The notes: generated by a model from the sequence alone, not told the origin. Positions 36,205 to 46,523 are shown, counted from the stretch's first letter. The stretch is DNA of 64,000 nucleotides from Betaproteobacteria bacterium HGW-Betaproteobacteria-7 (GCA_002840765.1 PHCE01000001.1:124001-188000); one strand, 5' to 3'. Numbers and translations are program-made.

Positions 36205-39200
36205 CAGAAAGGATTCCCGGTGCTATTGTCATTAATGACCAGCTCAAGAATCCGGGCCAATTCGCCGATATTGCCCGCTTCGAACAGCGATCCGTGCAGC
36301 CCTGGCACTTCCCTTTCCTTCAGCCCAGCGCTGAACAACTTGCGCCAGGGCCGGAAGACCCAGCGTTCCCAGCGCAACATGCCGGTCGACTTGATCAGGC
36401 TGGTCGACACCGTGCAGGGTGCTGGCCGATAGGTAGCGATGGCATCGATTTGCGCCAGCAGACCGCGATCGCTGAGCAATGCCCCGAGATGACGGCCATT
36501 GAGGCTGAGCTGCTGGACATTCAGATGGCGGGCGGACCAGCCAAGAAAGCGCCAGAACACGGCACTGCGCAGGATGGCGCCGGGGAACACGGTATCGATC
36601 AGGCACAGGTGGCTGACCGGAAATCCTCCGGCCTGCAATTGACGCGCTGTTTCCAGGGCGGCGATGCCGCCGACCGAAAAACCGGCCAACAGCGCCGGCC
36701 GCCCCATCTCGGCGATACACCCGGCGTAGGCTTCGGCCAGTTCGCCAATGCTGCCGATCGAGCGGCCAGCGGGCGGCTGCAACATGAACACATCAGCCGC
36801 CTCGCCAAGCAAACCGGCCAGGCGACGAAAACGCATCAGATCACCATGTCCTGAGGCGGCCAGAAAGATGGCCGGACGCCCGGAAGGATGAATCAGCGGC
36901 AACAAAATATCCTGACTCGCATCGCAACGCTCTGGCGCCAGCGCCGCGGCAAGCAGTTCGACGCTCGGATGCTCGGTCAGCATGAACAGCGGAACCGGCC
37001 GTTCGAGCAGGGTTTCCATGCCGGTCAGGATGTCGATGGCAGCCAGCGAGTCCCCTCCGGCGGCAAAGAAGTTGTCGTTCACCCCCAGCCTGTCGTTTTT
37101 GAGTGCCACGCGCCAAATGGCGAGCAGGCTTCTTTCGCGATCGCCGGATGGTGGCCGACTAACTCTTTCGACTGCCTCGTCAGCCATTGCGGGTAACAGA
37201 TCGTAGGCGATCTTGCCGGTCGCCCCGAGCGGCAATTCCAGCAGACAAGCGATAGCGCCGGGCAGCATGTAATCGGGCAGGCGGCTGGCCAGTTGGCTAC
37301 GCAGGCGGTCGGCCGACAAGGAACTGGCAACCCAGGCCTGCAGGCGAGCGCCCCCACGAGCATCGACCAGTTTGACGGCCGCTTGCCAAACGCCGTCGAT
37401 CGCCAGCAACGTACTCTCGATCTCGCCCAGTTCGACGCGATAACCGCGCAGCTTGACCTGCCGGTCGCGTCGCCCGACAAAGTGGAGCAGGCCGTCATCA
37501 GCCAGCCAGCCGAGGTCGCCACTACGGTACAGGCGAGCGCCGGGAACGAACGGGTCTGCGATAAAGGCAGTACGGGTAGCCGCCGGCTGGTTCAGGTAGG
37601 CGTCGGCCAGCCCAGCCCCGCCGATGCAGATTTCGCCAATCACACCGAACGGCCGGGGATTGCCTTTTTCATCGAGGAGCAGGATGCGCGCACCATCGAT
37701 GGCTCTGCCGATCGGTAGAGAATCAGCCGGTAATGGCTGGCTGCAGTCCCAGGCAGTGGCGAAGATCAGGGCCTCGGTCGGCCCGTAGACATTGAACAGT
37801 TGCGCGCTCGTTTGCTGTTGCAAGCGGCCGGCCAGTTCGGGCGAAAGGGTTTCGCCGCCACAGCAGGCGACCCGCAACGTGCACGGCTGCCCGTCTGGCA
37901 GTGAGTCGAGCAGTCCGCGCAGGGTGGATGGCACCAGGGCCATCATCGTCACGCCATGCTCAGCGACAAATGGACCGATAGCCAGCGGCGCCAGCCGACC
38001 GGGCGATGGCAGCGCGATGCGGGCGCCGTTGATCAGCGGCACCAGCAATTCGATCAGCGACGGATCAAACGGCAATTGCGTCACCTGCCCGCTACAATCG
38101 GCAGGCGTAACTGCAAAGAGTCGGGATATTCCGGCCAGGCGCACGGCCAGGGCACGATGGCTGACCATCACCCCTTTCGGCCGGCCGGTCGAGCCTGAGG
38201 TGTACAGCACATAGGCGAGGCTGGCGGCGGCTGGCGGCGGCAGGGCGAGCGGACTGTCCGCAACTTCCGGTTCGCCAACGAGCATCTGCCGGACCGATAG
38301 CGTGGCGAAGCGCCCGGCCAGTTCCGGCTGAACGAGCAAGGCAATGGCTCCGGCATCGGCGAGAATGCCCGCCAGGCGAGCCAGCGGCGCATCCGGATCG
38401 AGCGGCAGGAAGGCCGCACCGGCCTTGCCGATGGCCAACAGGGCGGCGACCATGGCCGGCGAACGCTCGATGGCCAGGGCGACAATTTTGTTCGGTCCGG
38501 CGCCGAGGTCGTGCAAGCGGCCAGCAAGAGCGTCGGACCAGCCATCCAGCACGGCGTAATCGAGACGGCAGCCAGCCCGAAGCAGCGCACATGCTTGCGG
38601 ATTAAGCACCGCCTGGCGACGGAATTGCTCGACATAGCTCGCCTCCCCCAGCCCGGACGACAGCGGCGATCCAGCCAGACCCTGCAGCGCCGCCAGTTCT
38701 TCCGGAGCGATCAACGGAAACTCATCGAGCGGACGTTCCGTATCGCTCACCAGGGAATCGGCGAGATGGGCGAGACGCTGACCGAGCCAGCCCAGCTCCG
38801 CGGCGGAAAAGAACTCGGGAGACGCCTCGAGATGCAGCTCCACGTCCTGTCCGGCCTGGAATTCGCACAGCGTGATGCCCAACGGATAGCGGGCCAGCCC
38901 GGAAAAGGTCTGGCAGGCACCGAAACTTTTGCCGGCGCCGAAATGCAGGTCGTAGTCCTGACGCTCGAAGGAGAACAGGACATCGAAGAGGCTGTCGCGT
39001 CGATGGCGGATCAACTCCAGCCGGCGCGCCAGTTCGCTGAGCGGATAGCGCTGGTGCCGCACCGCGGCTTTCAGGGCCAGGCTGACGGCCTGCAGCAGCT
39101 GCCCGAAGTTCATCCGCGGCGCCAATCTGACGACCAGCGGAAAAACGCCGACGAACATGCCCGGCGTATCGCGATAGCGTTTGCCACCACGATTGAGGCT

Positions 39201-40019
39201 GGGCAAGCCGATGATCACCTCTTCGCGGGCCTCGCCGGCACGCCCCAGGTAAGCGGCAAAGACCGCAATCAGCAAGGCGAAGGCCGTCGTTCCCTGCTCC
39301 GCGGCAAAGGTGGCAAGGCCGGCGAAGACACTGCGCGGCAATGCCTGACAATGCAGGTGAGCGGATGGCAGTTGGCCCCCCGTGGCCGCCGGAAAGCGCC
39401 GAATGAACAGCGGCGGTGGCAACCGGGGCAATTGTTCGGCCCAGAATTCGCCATCCTTGATGAAAGCCGGTGACGAACGATAGTCGATCGATTCGGCAAT
39501 GAAGCGGCGATAGCCGGGGTCGTTCGTCGCTGGTGCCGGCAGCCCCGCGGCCAGCGCATTGTAGAGTTCCGCCCAGCGCTGCATGATGCGCGAGGTGCCC
39601 CAGCCGTCCATGATCAGATGGTGGAACTGGATGCTCAGACCATGCAACTGCTCGCTGTGCCGGAGCAGCGCGAAGCGCCAGGGCGGCCGGCCGTCGAAGG
39701 CGAAGGGCTCGGCGATGCGCCGGCCCCACCAGTTGCGCATGGCCAGCAGCGGCTCGCCGGCCGCCGAGACGTCGACCATGTCCAGCTCCGCCGGCCATTC
39801 CGGCAGCAAGAGCTGGCCGCCTTCCACCAGCGGCACCAGGCGCAGCGCTTCATTTTCGGCAACCAGTTGCTGCAGGGCCCGACGAAACAGGGCGAGATCG
39901 AAAGGTCCGTCGATGAAACCGGCTCCGCCAATATTGAGGTGCGTGCTGTCGGGCCAGGCACGCTGGTCCAGCCAGACTTCCTGCTGACTGAGGGAGAGGG
40001 GCAGTCGCGCGCCGTTCAT
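36204..40019 (-). CDS. Single-module nonribosomal peptide synthetase-like protein (C-A-T-TE)
   Basis: 1271 residues from ATG 40019 (MNGARLPLSLSQQEVW), which overlaps the patatin stop (ATGA); the longer ORF is an artefact. Condensation domain ~1-430 with HHLIMDGWG (HHxxxDG). Adenylation domain ~430-960 with LAYVLYTSGSTGRPKGVMVSHRAL, FNVYGPTEALIFATAW and YRSGDLGWLADDGLLHFVGRRDRQVKLRGYRVELGEIES. Carrier domain with FFAAGGDSLAAIDIL, then thioesterase with ALLAGFSVGGIAALE. By hand alignment to GrsA the pocket reads about D-P-I-A-A-C-V-I-F; the retained first Asp suggests an alpha-amino acid. It could join one amino acid to an acyl or amine partner. The product is unknown. Confidence 0.88.
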   Translation of the reverse strand: MNGARLPLSLSQQEVWLDQRAWPDSTHLNIGGAGFIDGPFDLALFRRALQQLVAENEALRLVPLVEGGQLLLPEWPAELDMVDVSAAGEPLLAMRNWWGRRIAEPFAFDGRPPWRFALLRHSEQLHGLSIQFHHLIMDGWGTSRIMQRWAELYNALAAGLPAPATNDPGYRRFIAESIDYRSSPAFIKDGEFWAEQLPRLPPPLFIRRFPAATGGQLPSAHLHCQALPRSVFAGLATFAAEQGTTAFALLIAVFAAYLGRAGEAREEVIIGLPSLNRGGKRYRDTPGMFVGVFPLVVRLAPRMNFGQLLQAVSLALKAAVRHQRYPLSELARRLELIRHRRDSLFDVLFSFERQDYDLHFGAGKSFGACQTFSGLARYPLGITLCEFQAGQDVELHLEASPEFFSAAELGWLGQRLAHLADSLVSDTERPLDEFPLIAPEELAALQGLAGSPLSSGLGEASYVEQFRRQAVLNPQACALLRAGCRLDYAVLDGWSDALAGRLHDLGAGPNKIVALAIERSPAMVAALLAIGKAGAAFLPLDPDAPLARLAGILADAGAIALLVQPELAGRFATLSVRQMLVGEPEVADSPLALPPPAAASLAYVLYTSGSTGRPKGVMVSHRALAVRLAGISRLFAVTPADCSGQVTQLPFDPSLIELLVPLINGARIALPSPGRLAPLAIGPFVAEHGVTMMALVPSTLRGLLDSLPDGQPCTLRVACCGGETLSPELAGRLQQQTSAQLFNVYGPTEALIFATAWDCSQPLPADSLPIGRAIDGARILLLDEKGNPRPFGVIGEICIGGAGLADAYLNQPAATRTAFIADPFVPGARLYRSGDLGWLADDGLLHFVGRRDRQVKLRGYRVELGEIESTLLAIDGVWQAAVKLVDARGGARLQAWVASSLSADRLRSQLASRLPDYMLPGAIACLLELPLGATGKIAYDLLPAMADEAVERVSRPPSGDRERSLLAIWRVALKNDRLGVNDNFFAAGGDSLAAIDILTGMETLLERPVPLFMLTEHPSVELLAAALAPERCDASQDILLPLIHPSGRPAIFLAASGHGDLMRFRRLAGLLGEAADVFMLQPPAGRSIGSIGELAEAYAGCIAEMGRPALLAGFSVGGIAALETARQLQAGGFPVSHLCLIDTVFPGAILRSAVFWRFLGWSARHLNVQQLSLNGRHLGALLSDRGLLAQIDAIATYRPAPCTVSTSLIKSTGMLRWERWVFRPWRKLFSAGLKEREVPGLHGSLFEAGNIGELARILELVINDNSTGNPF

Positions 40020-41809
40020 GACTGACCGGGTGGCGCCGGCCAGTGGGCGATCTGCTCCATGGCGTGGCGATAACCGACTTCGGCGATTTCGGCAGCCCGC
40101 CGATAAGCCATCAGGGGAAAGGCGCCAACCGGCGGTTCGAGACAGTAGTCGGCCATGGCCATGGTCCGGCTGCGCTCGTGCATGCCGCCGACGTGGCCGG
40201 CACGATAGAGGATGGCGGCGATCGAGGGCGACTGGCCGCCCTGCCCGCCCAGAAAACCACGCAGGTTGCGCCAGACGGAGAGCCGGGCCATTTCCGGATC
40301 GACGCACAGTTGCTCGCGCAAATCGACATCGACGGCGATGATCGTGCCGTTGCCGCGCCGCCGTTCGAGCGGCGTGCCAAGCCGGCCGCGCATGGCGGCG
40401 ACGGGCACGTTGTCGAGGATCGCCCCGTCGACCAACAGGTCACCGTTCCAGAGCACCGGCGGCAGCAGGCCGGCTGGCGAATTGCTGGCCAGCACTGCCC
40501 GCCACAGCGGGCCGCTGTCCTGCACCGTGGTGCACGCCTGGCTCAAATTGCAGGCCGAGGCGAAAAACGGCCGCCACAATTGTTCGATGCGCGTATCGCC
40601 GAACATGCGGTGCAGGTCGCGTTCCAGGCGCTTGCCAGAGAGCAGCGAGATCAGCGGCAGGGTCGGCCGTTCGCCGCCAAGGGCGAAACGCCGGGTGTTG
40701 TCGAGAATCTCGTCGAGCGCCATGCCACTGGCGTACTGCGCCCCGATCAGCGCGCCCATGCTGTTGCCCCCGATCAGATCGACCGGAATGCCGCATTCCT
40801 CCAGGGCGCGCAGCACCCCCACATGGGAGAAGCCACGGGCGCCGCCGCCACCGAGGACGACGCCGACCGCGCGGCTGCCAAGGAAGCGGGCCAGTCGCGC
40901 CGTGTCGGCGGCATGCCCGCCGCGCAACGGGTAGATACGCTCGACGTCGCGGACCGCAAGCCAGGCCTGCAAGTCGCCCGGCAGTTCGGCGCCGGCTGGG
41001 TGAATCAGGGCAAGATGCTTGCGCTTCATGACGAAGCCCTGCTCCTGTGCCAGTTCCGCCTCGACTGCCGAAAGCTCCGGTGACTCGGCGCTGGCCGCGA
41101 CGAAGACGACCTGATCGGCCTGGCGGAGCAACCGTCGGGTACGCGGGTGATTGTCCGTATCGGCCGTCAGGACGAGAAATTCGAATTGCTGTTCCAGCTG
41201 GTCGAGTTGCCGGCCGTCAACCTCGGCCCCGGCGAACTCGGCGGCTCGGCCGAAAGCCCCGAGGGCAGCAGCCAGTTCGTCAGCCACTTGGCGCCCGAGG
41301 AGAACATCGCGCAGGGCGATGACGGCAATCGTGTGCGCCCTCGCCTGCTCCGCCACCTGCGGCACATGGCGCAACTTCTGATACACCGCCTGGGCGAAGA
41401 AACGGTTCAACTCCACCGGATGCCGGCGCAACAGTACCTCGAAGGGATCCCGACGCAAACGGGCGACCAGCGTATCGCGCACTGCCGTCACATCGGCAAA
41501 GCGCACTTCGCCAAGGATCATCCCGGTTTCGCCGACGGTCTCGCCGGGACATATCTCGTTATAAAGGTTCAGCGTTCCGTCCGCATTGCGCCGCGAAACC
41601 CGCAAGCGGCCACTGACCACGACCAGCATGCTGTCGGCCACCTCGCCTTCGGACAGGACAGCCTGCCCGCCAGCGACCTCCTCCAGCTCCAGGACGGCTG
41701 CCAGATCATCGACAATGCCCTCACCCAGCGCCGCGAATGTCCGGCTGCCCAGCAGCACCTCGCGCAGCTTGTCGCGCGCTGAAGGCGACGCTGAGGGTGC
41801 CGGCTGCAT
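40016..41809 (-). CDS. Patatin-like phospholipase with cyclic nucleotide-binding domain (NTE type)
   Basis: 597 residues from ATG 41809 (MQPAPSASPSARDKLREVL), 10 bases after galE; the longer ORF reads through galE antisense-frame sequence. Residues ~15-130 look like a cNMP-binding domain (ILDDLAAVLELEEVAGGQAVLSEGEVADSMLVVVSGRLRV...GETVGETGMI). A middle region of ~170 residues shows weak nucleotide/Rossmann character. The patatin domain has VVLGGGGARGFSHVGVLRAL (oxyanion hole), GGNSMGALIGA (GxSxG nucleophile) and LLVDGAILDNVP (catalytic Asp in D-G-A). It is expected to hydrolyse phospholipids or lysophospholipids. Its neighbour is a peptide synthetase with a thioesterase. Confidence 0.88.
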   Translation of the reverse strand: MQPAPSASPSARDKLREVLLGSRTFAALGEGIVDDLAAVLELEEVAGGQAVLSEGEVADSMLVVVSGRLRVSRRNADGTLNLYNEICPGETVGETGMILGEVRFADVTAVRDTLVARLRRDPFEVLLRRHPVELNRFFAQAVYQKLRHVPQVAEQARAHTIAVIALRDVLLGRQVADELAAALGAFGRAAEFAGAEVDGRQLDQLEQQFEFLVLTADTDNHPRTRRLLRQADQVVFVAASAESPELSAVEAELAQEQGFVMKRKHLALIHPAGAELPGDLQAWLAVRDVERIYPLRGGHAADTARLARFLGSRAVGVVLGGGGARGFSHVGVLRALEECGIPVDLIGGNSMGALIGAQYASGMALDEILDNTRRFALGGERPTLPLISLLSGKRLERDLHRMFGDTRIEQLWRPFFASACNLSQACTTVQDSGPLWRAVLASNSPAGLLPPVLWNGDLLVDGAILDNVPVAAMRGRLGTPLERRRGNGTIIAVDVDLREQLCVDPEMARLSVWRNLRGFLGGQGGQSPSIAAILYRAGHVGGMHERSRTMAMADYCLEPPVGAFPLMAYRRAAEIAEVGYRHAMEQIAHWPAPPGQS

Positions 41810-41819
41810 CACCTGTCGT

Positions 41820-42830
41820 TCAGCTGTCGAAACCAAGCGGATTGGCGGACTGCCAGCGCCAGGCATCGGCACACATCGCGGCGATGTTGTGCTCGGCCTG
41901 CCAGCCGAGCAGTTCACGGGCGCGCCGGGGATCGGCATAGCAGGCGGCAACATCACCCGGCCGCCGATCGACGATGCGATACGGCACCGGCCGGCCACTC
42001 GCCTGCTCGAAGGCCGCGACGATGTCGAGGACGCTGTAGCCTTGGCCGGTTCCCAGGTTGACCGGCACGACGCCGGCCAGCGTATCGAGCTTGGCGAGCG
42101 CGGCAAGATGGCCGCGCGCCAGATCGACGACATGAATGTAATCGCGCACCCCGGTACCGTCCGCCGTCGCATAGTCGCCGCCGAAGACGCTGAGTTCGGC
42201 ACGCCGGCCAACGGCCACCTGCGCCACGTAGGGCATCAGATTGTTGGGAATGCCGCGCGGATCCTCACCGATCAGGCCACTGGCGTGCGCGCCGACCGGA
42301 TTGAAATAGCGCAGCAGGGCCACCCGCCAGCGCGGGTCGGCATGGCCAATGTCGCGCAGCATGTCTTCGATGATCAGTTTGCTGCGCCCATAGGGATTGG
42401 TCGCCTGCAACGGAAAGCTCTCGTCGATCGGCACCGCGTGCGGGTCACCGTAGACGGTCGCCGACGAGCTGAACACCAGATTGAACACCCCGGCCGCGGC
42501 CATGGCCTCGAATAGATGCAGCGAACCGACGACATTGTTGTCGTAATAGCGCAGCGGCTGTTCGACGGATTCGCCGACCGCCTTCAATCCGGCAAAGTGA
42601 ATGACCGCCTTTATCGGATGTTTGGCGAACAGAGTGGCCAGCAATGGCCGGTCGCGGATGTCGCCTTCGACGAGATGTGGCCGCCGGCCTGCGATTCGCT
42701 CGATACGCTCGAGCACCTTGGCCGAACTATTGGAAAAATTGTCGAGAATCAGCAGTTCGTGTCCCGCCGCCAGCAATTCGACGACGGTATGCGAGCCAAT
42801 GTAGCCCGCCCCTCCGGTGACCAGAATCAT
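41820..42830 (-). CDS. galE: UDP-glucose 4-epimerase
   Basis: 336 residues from ATG 42830 ([14 protein letters not shown]), with a GGGGAACGA ribosome-binding region just before it. NAD motif [19 protein letters not shown] with the catalytic serine/threonine; Y147-G-R-S-K151; [37 protein letters not shown] and [15 protein letters not shown] are GalE hallmarks. It interconverts UDP-glucose and UDP-galactose, and some members also act on the N-acetyl forms, which would feed the 6-dehydrogenase at 29.6 kb. It is first in the galE-patatin-synthetase-VTT operon. Confidence 0.93.
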   Translation of the reverse strand: MILVTGGAGYIGSHTVVELLAAGHELLILDNFSNSSAKVLERIERIAGRRPHLVEGDIRDRPLLATLFAKHPIKAVIHFAGLKAVGESVEQPLRYYDNNVVGSLHLFEAMAAAGVFNLVFSSSATVYGDPHAVPIDESFPLQATNPYGRSKLIIEDMLRDIGHADPRWRVALLRYFNPVGAHASGLIGEDPRGIPNNLMPYVAQVAVGRRAELSVFGGDYATADGTGVRDYIHVVDLARGHLAALAKLDTLAGVVPVNLGTGQGYSVLDIVAAFEQASGRPVPYRIVDRRPGDVAACYADPRRARELLGWQAEHNIAAMCADAWRWQSANPLGFDS

Positions 42831-42956
42831 TCGTTCCCCGCTATTCGATTTATGCCGGCATTCCGCGCCGGACAGCGCAATTGCCGCATTCTGCCCGATT
42901 CGCCAACGGAACTGAACAGCCACAGCAGATACCTGAAATCGGGCAGGACGATTGGC

Positions 42957-43033
42957 TGGCGTGCCCGGAGGGACTCGAACCCCCGACCTGCTGCTTAGAA
43001 GGCAGCTGCTCTATCCAGTTGAGCTACGGGCAC
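42957..43033 (-). tRNA. tRNA-Arg (anticodon TCT)
   Basis: On the - strand the sequence folds as a 77-base cloverleaf: GTGCCCG acceptor arm pairing with CGGGCAC, D-arm AGCTCAACTGGATAGAGC, anticodon loop CTTCTAA giving TCT (reads AGA), and T-arm GGGGGTTCGAGTCCCTC. The CCA end is encoded (discriminator G). Confidence 0.95.
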
Positions 43034-43062
43034 TTGAGGGTGATGCACAGACAGGGAAGAAT

Positions 43063-43139
43063 TGGTCGGGGCGGTGGGATTCGAACTCACGACCCTCTGC
43101 TCCCAAAGCAGATGCGCTACCAGACTGCGCTACGCCCCG
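43063..43139 (-). tRNA. tRNA-Pro (anticodon TGG)
   Basis: On the - strand: acceptor arm CGGGGCG pairing with CGCCCCG, D-arm GCGCAGTCTGGTAGCGC, anticodon stem CTGCT...with loop TTTGGGA giving TGG, and T-arm GAGTTCGAATCCC. CCA is encoded after discriminator A. It lies 29 bases upstream of the tRNA-Arg gene and is probably co-transcribed with it. Confidence 0.95.
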
Positions 43140-43216
43140 ACACGAGAAGACGCATTCTAGCACCGGGCGGAAACCCGCACCAGATCAACAGCCTATGTTG
43201 GCAAAACAAACTTTCC

Positions 43217-43245
43217 TTGCCTGCCCGGCGCCTTTCTGATATTTA
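43217..43245 (+). promoter_or_regulatory. Candidate sigma-70 promoter of dksA
   Basis: TTGCCT, a 17-base spacer and TATTTA lie 35-63 bases before the dksA start codon, in the right orientation and with a leader of about 28 bases. Confidence 0.5.
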
Positions 43246-43279
43246 ATCGCCTTTTTCGTCACCAGGACGCTCTAGAAAA

Positions 43280-43705
43280 ATGGCTGAAGAATTGCTCCAC
43301 AAACATTTCGCACCGTACGAACCCAAGCCGGGCGAGGACTACATGAGTGCGAAGCAACTCACACATTTCCGCAAGATTCTCGAAGCGGTCAAGAAAGAGT
43401 TGAGCGAAGATATCGACCGTACCGTGCATACGATGCAGGACGAGGCTACCGTCTTTGCCGACCCCAACGACCGCGCCAGCCAGGAAACCGACATCGCCAT
43501 CGAACTGCGCAACCGCGACCGCGAACGCAAACTGATCAAGAAGATCGACGAGACGCTGTCGAGCATCGAAAGCGGCGATTACGGCTTCTGCTCCAAGTGT
43601 GGCGTCGAAATCGGCATCAAGCGCCTGGAAGCCCGGCCGACGGCGACGCTGTGCATCGACTGCAAGACGCTGGACGAAATGAAAGAAAAACAAATGGCGA
43701 AATAA
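43280..43705 (+). CDS. dksA: RNA polymerase-binding transcription factor DksA
   Basis: 141 residues. The long coiled coil has its tip motif in DPNDRASQETDIA (D-x-x-D-x-A), needed for action in the RNA polymerase secondary channel. The C-terminal zinc finger is CSKCG...CIDC with all four cysteines. With ppGpp the protein adjusts rRNA and amino-acid promoter activity. It is monocistronic here, flanked by a -35/-10 pair and a terminator that begins inside the last codons. Confidence 0.96.
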   Translation: MAEELLHKHFAPYEPKPGEDYMSAKQLTHFRKILEAVKKELSEDIDRTVHTMQDEATVFADPNDRASQETDIAIELRNRDRERKLIKKIDETLSSIESGDYGFCSKCGVEIGIKRLEARPTATLCIDCKTLDEMKEKQMAK

Positions 43706-43719
43706 TCGCCATTTGTTTT
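43687..43719 (+). terminator. dksA terminator overlapping the end of the gene
   Basis: AAAACAAATGGCGA and TCGCCATTTGTTTT form a perfect 14-bp stem around a 5-base loop. The loop holds the dksA stop codon, and the 5' arm encodes the last residues. T-rich ends follow on + strand; the symmetrical form could also stop opposing transcripts. Confidence 0.75.
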
Positions 43720-43864
43720 CAGCGCAGACTTACCTTCGTTAGTCGGAGCTAAAAACAGATGGCCAAGTAACGGCCACCAGCTCGCGTTAGCGGCCTCGCT
43801 TCAACAGGCTGGCGTAGCGGGCCAATACAACTGCCGCCAACGCAATCACCGATTGCCGGACGGC

Positions 43865-43896
43865 CAAAAACAAAGGGCACCTCGCGGTGCCCTTTG
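43865..43896 (-). terminator. pnp operon terminator
   Basis: On the - strand ACAAAGGGCAC-CGCGAG-GTGCCCTTTGT forms an 11-bp stem with a 6-base loop, followed by TTTTT. It lies 25 bases after the pnp stop codon. Confidence 0.85.
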
Positions 43897-43920
43897 TGCA
43901 TTCCGGCTGTGGCCGGCTGA

Positions 43921-46056
43921 TTACTGCTGTTGCTGCTCTTGCTGAACCACCGGGGCGATTACCGTGCCCTCTTCGCTGGCAGCGGCCTTCATCGACAGCT
44001 TGACGCGGCCGCGATCATCGGTTTCGAGAACCTTGACGCGAACGATCTGGCCTTCCTTGACGTAGTCTTCGACCTTGTTGACACGTTCCTGGGCGATCTG
44101 CGAGATGTGCAGCAGACCATCCTTGCCCGGCAGCACGGAAACGATCGCACCGAAATCAAGAATCTTCAGCACGGTGCCTTCGTAGATCTTGCCGATCTCG
44201 ACTTCCGCCGTGATCGCGTCGATGCGCGAACGGGCGGCAGCGGCAGCTTCGCCACTGGTGGCGGCGATGGTGATCGTGCCGTCATCCTGGATGTCGATGG
44301 TGGTGCCGGTCTCTTCGGTCAGCGCGCGGATCACCGCGCCGCCCTTGCCGATCACGTCACGGATCTTTTCCGGATTGATCTTGAAGGTGTACAGACGCGG
44401 GGCGTAGGCCGACATTTCTTCGCGCGGGCCAGCAGCCGATTCCTGCATCAGGCCGAGGATGTGCAGACGGGCTTCCTGGGCTTGTGCCAGGGCAACCTGC
44501 ATGATTTCCTTGGTGATGCCCTGGATCTTGATGTCCATCTGCAGCGCGGTGATACCAGCGGTCGTGCCAGCCACCTTGAAGTCCATGTCGCCGAGGTGAT
44601 CTTCGTCACCGAGAATGTCGGTGAGCACGGCAAAGCGGTTGCCGTCCTTGATCAGGCCCATGGCGATACCGGCAACGTGTGCCTTCAGCGGCACGCCGGC
44701 GTCGAGCAGCGCCAGACAGCCGCCGCAAACGGAAGCCATCGACGACGAACCATTGGATTCGGTAATTTCCGACACCAGGCGCATCGAGTAGGAAAAGTCT
44801 TCCGGCTTCGGCAGCACGGCCAGCAGTGCGCGCTTGGCCAGACGGCCGTGACCGACTTCACGACGCTTCGGCGTCCCGACGCGACCGCATTCGCCGGTCG
44901 CGTACGGAGGCATGTTGTAATGCAGCATGAAGCGATCGCGATACTCACCGGCAAGCGCGTCGATGATCTGCTCATCGCGGTTGGTGCCCAGCGTAGCCAC
45001 AGCCAGCGCCTGGGTTTCGCCACGGGTGAACAGCGCCGAGCCATGAGTGCGCGGCAGCACGCCGGAACGCATGGTGATCGGGCGCACGGTGCGCGTGTCG
45101 CGACCGTCGATACGCGGGGCACCGCTGAGGATGCGGCCACGCACGATGGCGGCTTCGATTTCATGGAACAGGTTGCCGACGGTATTCTCGTCCGGCGCGC
45201 CTTCACCAGCGCACAGGGCGGCAACTGCTTCGGCACGAATGGCCTTGACTGCCTGGCTGCGCGTCTGCTTGACGGTGATGTTGTAGGCTTCTTCGAGCTT
45301 GGCAGCGACCAGATCCTTCAACTTGGCGACCAGGGCTTCGTCCTGGGCCGGCGCTTGCCAGTCCCATTCCGGCTTGCCGGCTTCTTCGACCAGTTCGTTG
45401 ATGGCGTTGATCGCCTTCTGCATTTCGGTGTGACCGAAGACGACGGCGCCGAGCATGACATCTTCCGGCAGTTGGTCAGCTTCCGATTCAACCATCAGCA
45501 CGGCAGCTTCGGTACCGGCGACGACGAGGTCGAGCTGGCTGGTCTTGAGCTGGCTCAGGGTCGGGCACAGGACATACTGGCCGTCGATGTAGCCGACGCG
45601 GGCAGCACCGATCGGGCCGTTGAACGGCACGCCTGAGATGGCCAGGGCGGCGGAGGCGCCGATCAGGGCCGGGATGTCGGAATCGACTTCCGGATTCAGC
45701 GACATCACCGTGGCGATGACCTGGACTTCATTGTAGAAGCCGTCCGGGAACAGCGGGCGAATCGGGCGGTCGATCAGGCGGCAGGTCAGCGTTTCCTTTT
45801 CGGAAGGACGGCCTTCGCGCTTGAAGAAGCCACCGGGGATACGGCCGGCAGCGTAAACTTTTTCCTGGTAATCAACGGTCAGCGGGAAGAAATCCTGACC
45901 GGGCTTGGCATTCTTGGCGGCCACGACGGTGACCAGAACCACGGTTTCTTCCATGGAAACGAGGACGGCACCGCCGGCCTGGCGGGCGATTTCGCCGGTT
46001 TCGATAGTGACCTGATGGTCACCGTAGGCGAAGGTTTTTTTCACGACATTAAACAT
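43921..46056 (-). CDS. pnp: Polyribonucleotide nucleotidyltransferase
   Basis: 711 residues. Two RNase PH-like cores (first begins [33 protein letters not shown]; second contains [23 protein letters not shown] and [35 protein letters not shown]), then a KH domain ([25 protein letters not shown]) and a C-terminal S1 domain ([34 protein letters not shown]). The tail QQEQQQQ is an ordinary low-complexity end. PNPase degrades RNA phosphorolytically in the degradosome. Start ATG 46056 has AAAGGAA upstream. It follows rpsO by 128 bases with a terminator between. Confidence 0.97.
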   Translation of the reverse strand: MFNVVKKTFAYGDHQVTIETGEIARQAGGAVLVSMEETVVLVTVVAAKNAKPGQDFFPLTVDYQEKVYAAGRIPGGFFKREGRPSEKETLTCRLIDRPIRPLFPDGFYNEVQVIATVMSLNPEVDSDIPALIGASAALAISGVPFNGPIGAARVGYIDGQYVLCPTLSQLKTSQLDLVVAGTEAAVLMVESEADQLPEDVMLGAVVFGHTEMQKAINAINELVEEAGKPEWDWQAPAQDEALVAKLKDLVAAKLEEAYNITVKQTRSQAVKAIRAEAVAALCAGEGAPDENTVGNLFHEIEAAIVRGRILSGAPRIDGRDTRTVRPITMRSGVLPRTHGSALFTRGETQALAVATLGTNRDEQIIDALAGEYRDRFMLHYNMPPYATGECGRVGTPKRREVGHGRLAKRALLAVLPKPEDFSYSMRLVSEITESNGSSSMASVCGGCLALLDAGVPLKAHVAGIAMGLIKDGNRFAVLTDILGDEDHLGDMDFKVAGTTAGITALQMDIKIQGITKEIMQVALAQAQEARLHILGLMQESAAGPREEMSAYAPRLYTFKINPEKIRDVIGKGGAVIRALTEETGTTIDIQDDGTITIAATSGEAAAAARSRIDAITAEVEIGKIYEGTVLKILDFGAIVSVLPGKDGLLHISQIAQERVNKVEDYVKEGQIVRVKVLETDDRGRVKLSMKAAASEEGTVIAPVVQQEQQQQ

Positions 46057-46133
46057 AATTTCCTTTCACTCTCATCACAATTAACAACGATAACAACAAC
46101 TTACAACGACAACAAAAGCATTGTGCCAAAAAC

Positions 46134-46176
46134 AAAAAAAGCGGCCGGGAGTTTTCCGGGCCGCTCTTTCTTGGCT
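46134..46176 (-). terminator. rpsO terminator (partial, within rpsO-pnp interval)
   Basis: On the - strand AGCGGCCCGGAAAACTCCCGGCCGCT folds into a GC-rich hairpin followed by TTTTTTTG, 9 bases after the rpsO stop. Read-through or a separate pnp promoter is expected, as in other proteobacteria. Confidence 0.8.
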
Positions 46177-46184
46177 TCGTCTGC

Positions 46185-46454
46185 TTACTTGCGCAGACCG
46201 AGCTTGGTAATCAGGGTGCGGTAAGAATCGACGTTCTTGCCCTTCAGGTAGTCGAGCAGCTTGCGACGCTGCGAAACCAGGCGCAGCAGACCACGACGCG
46301 AGTGGTGATCCTTCTTGTGTTCCTTGAAGTGCGGGGTCAGGTCGTTGATGCGTCCGGTCAGCAGCGCGATCTGGACTTCCGGGGAACCGGTGTCGCCTTG
46401 GGCGCGTTGATATTCGGCAACGATGCCGGCCTTGATTTCGGTGGTGAATGCCAT
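46185..46454 (-). CDS. rpsO: 30S ribosomal protein S15
   Basis: 89 residues from ATG 46454 ([57 protein letters not shown]...), the standard length; the ORF track adds 19 residues. H-H-S-R-R-G-L and Y-L-K are rRNA-binding landmarks. AAAGAGGG stands upstream as ribosome-binding site. S15 commonly represses its own translation by binding its leader; a short hairpin is present there (46524-46542). Confidence 0.97.
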   Translation of the reverse strand: MAFTTEIKAGIVAEYQRAQGDTGSPEVQIALLTGRINDLTPHFKEHKKDHHSRRGLLRLVSQRRKLLDYLKGKNVDSYRTLITKLGLRK

Positions 46455-46523
46455 TTCAAAACCCTCTTTCTTGGTTACGACGCTGCCCCGGTTTGATAGA
46501 GCGAGCGCCAAGTTGAAGTAAAT

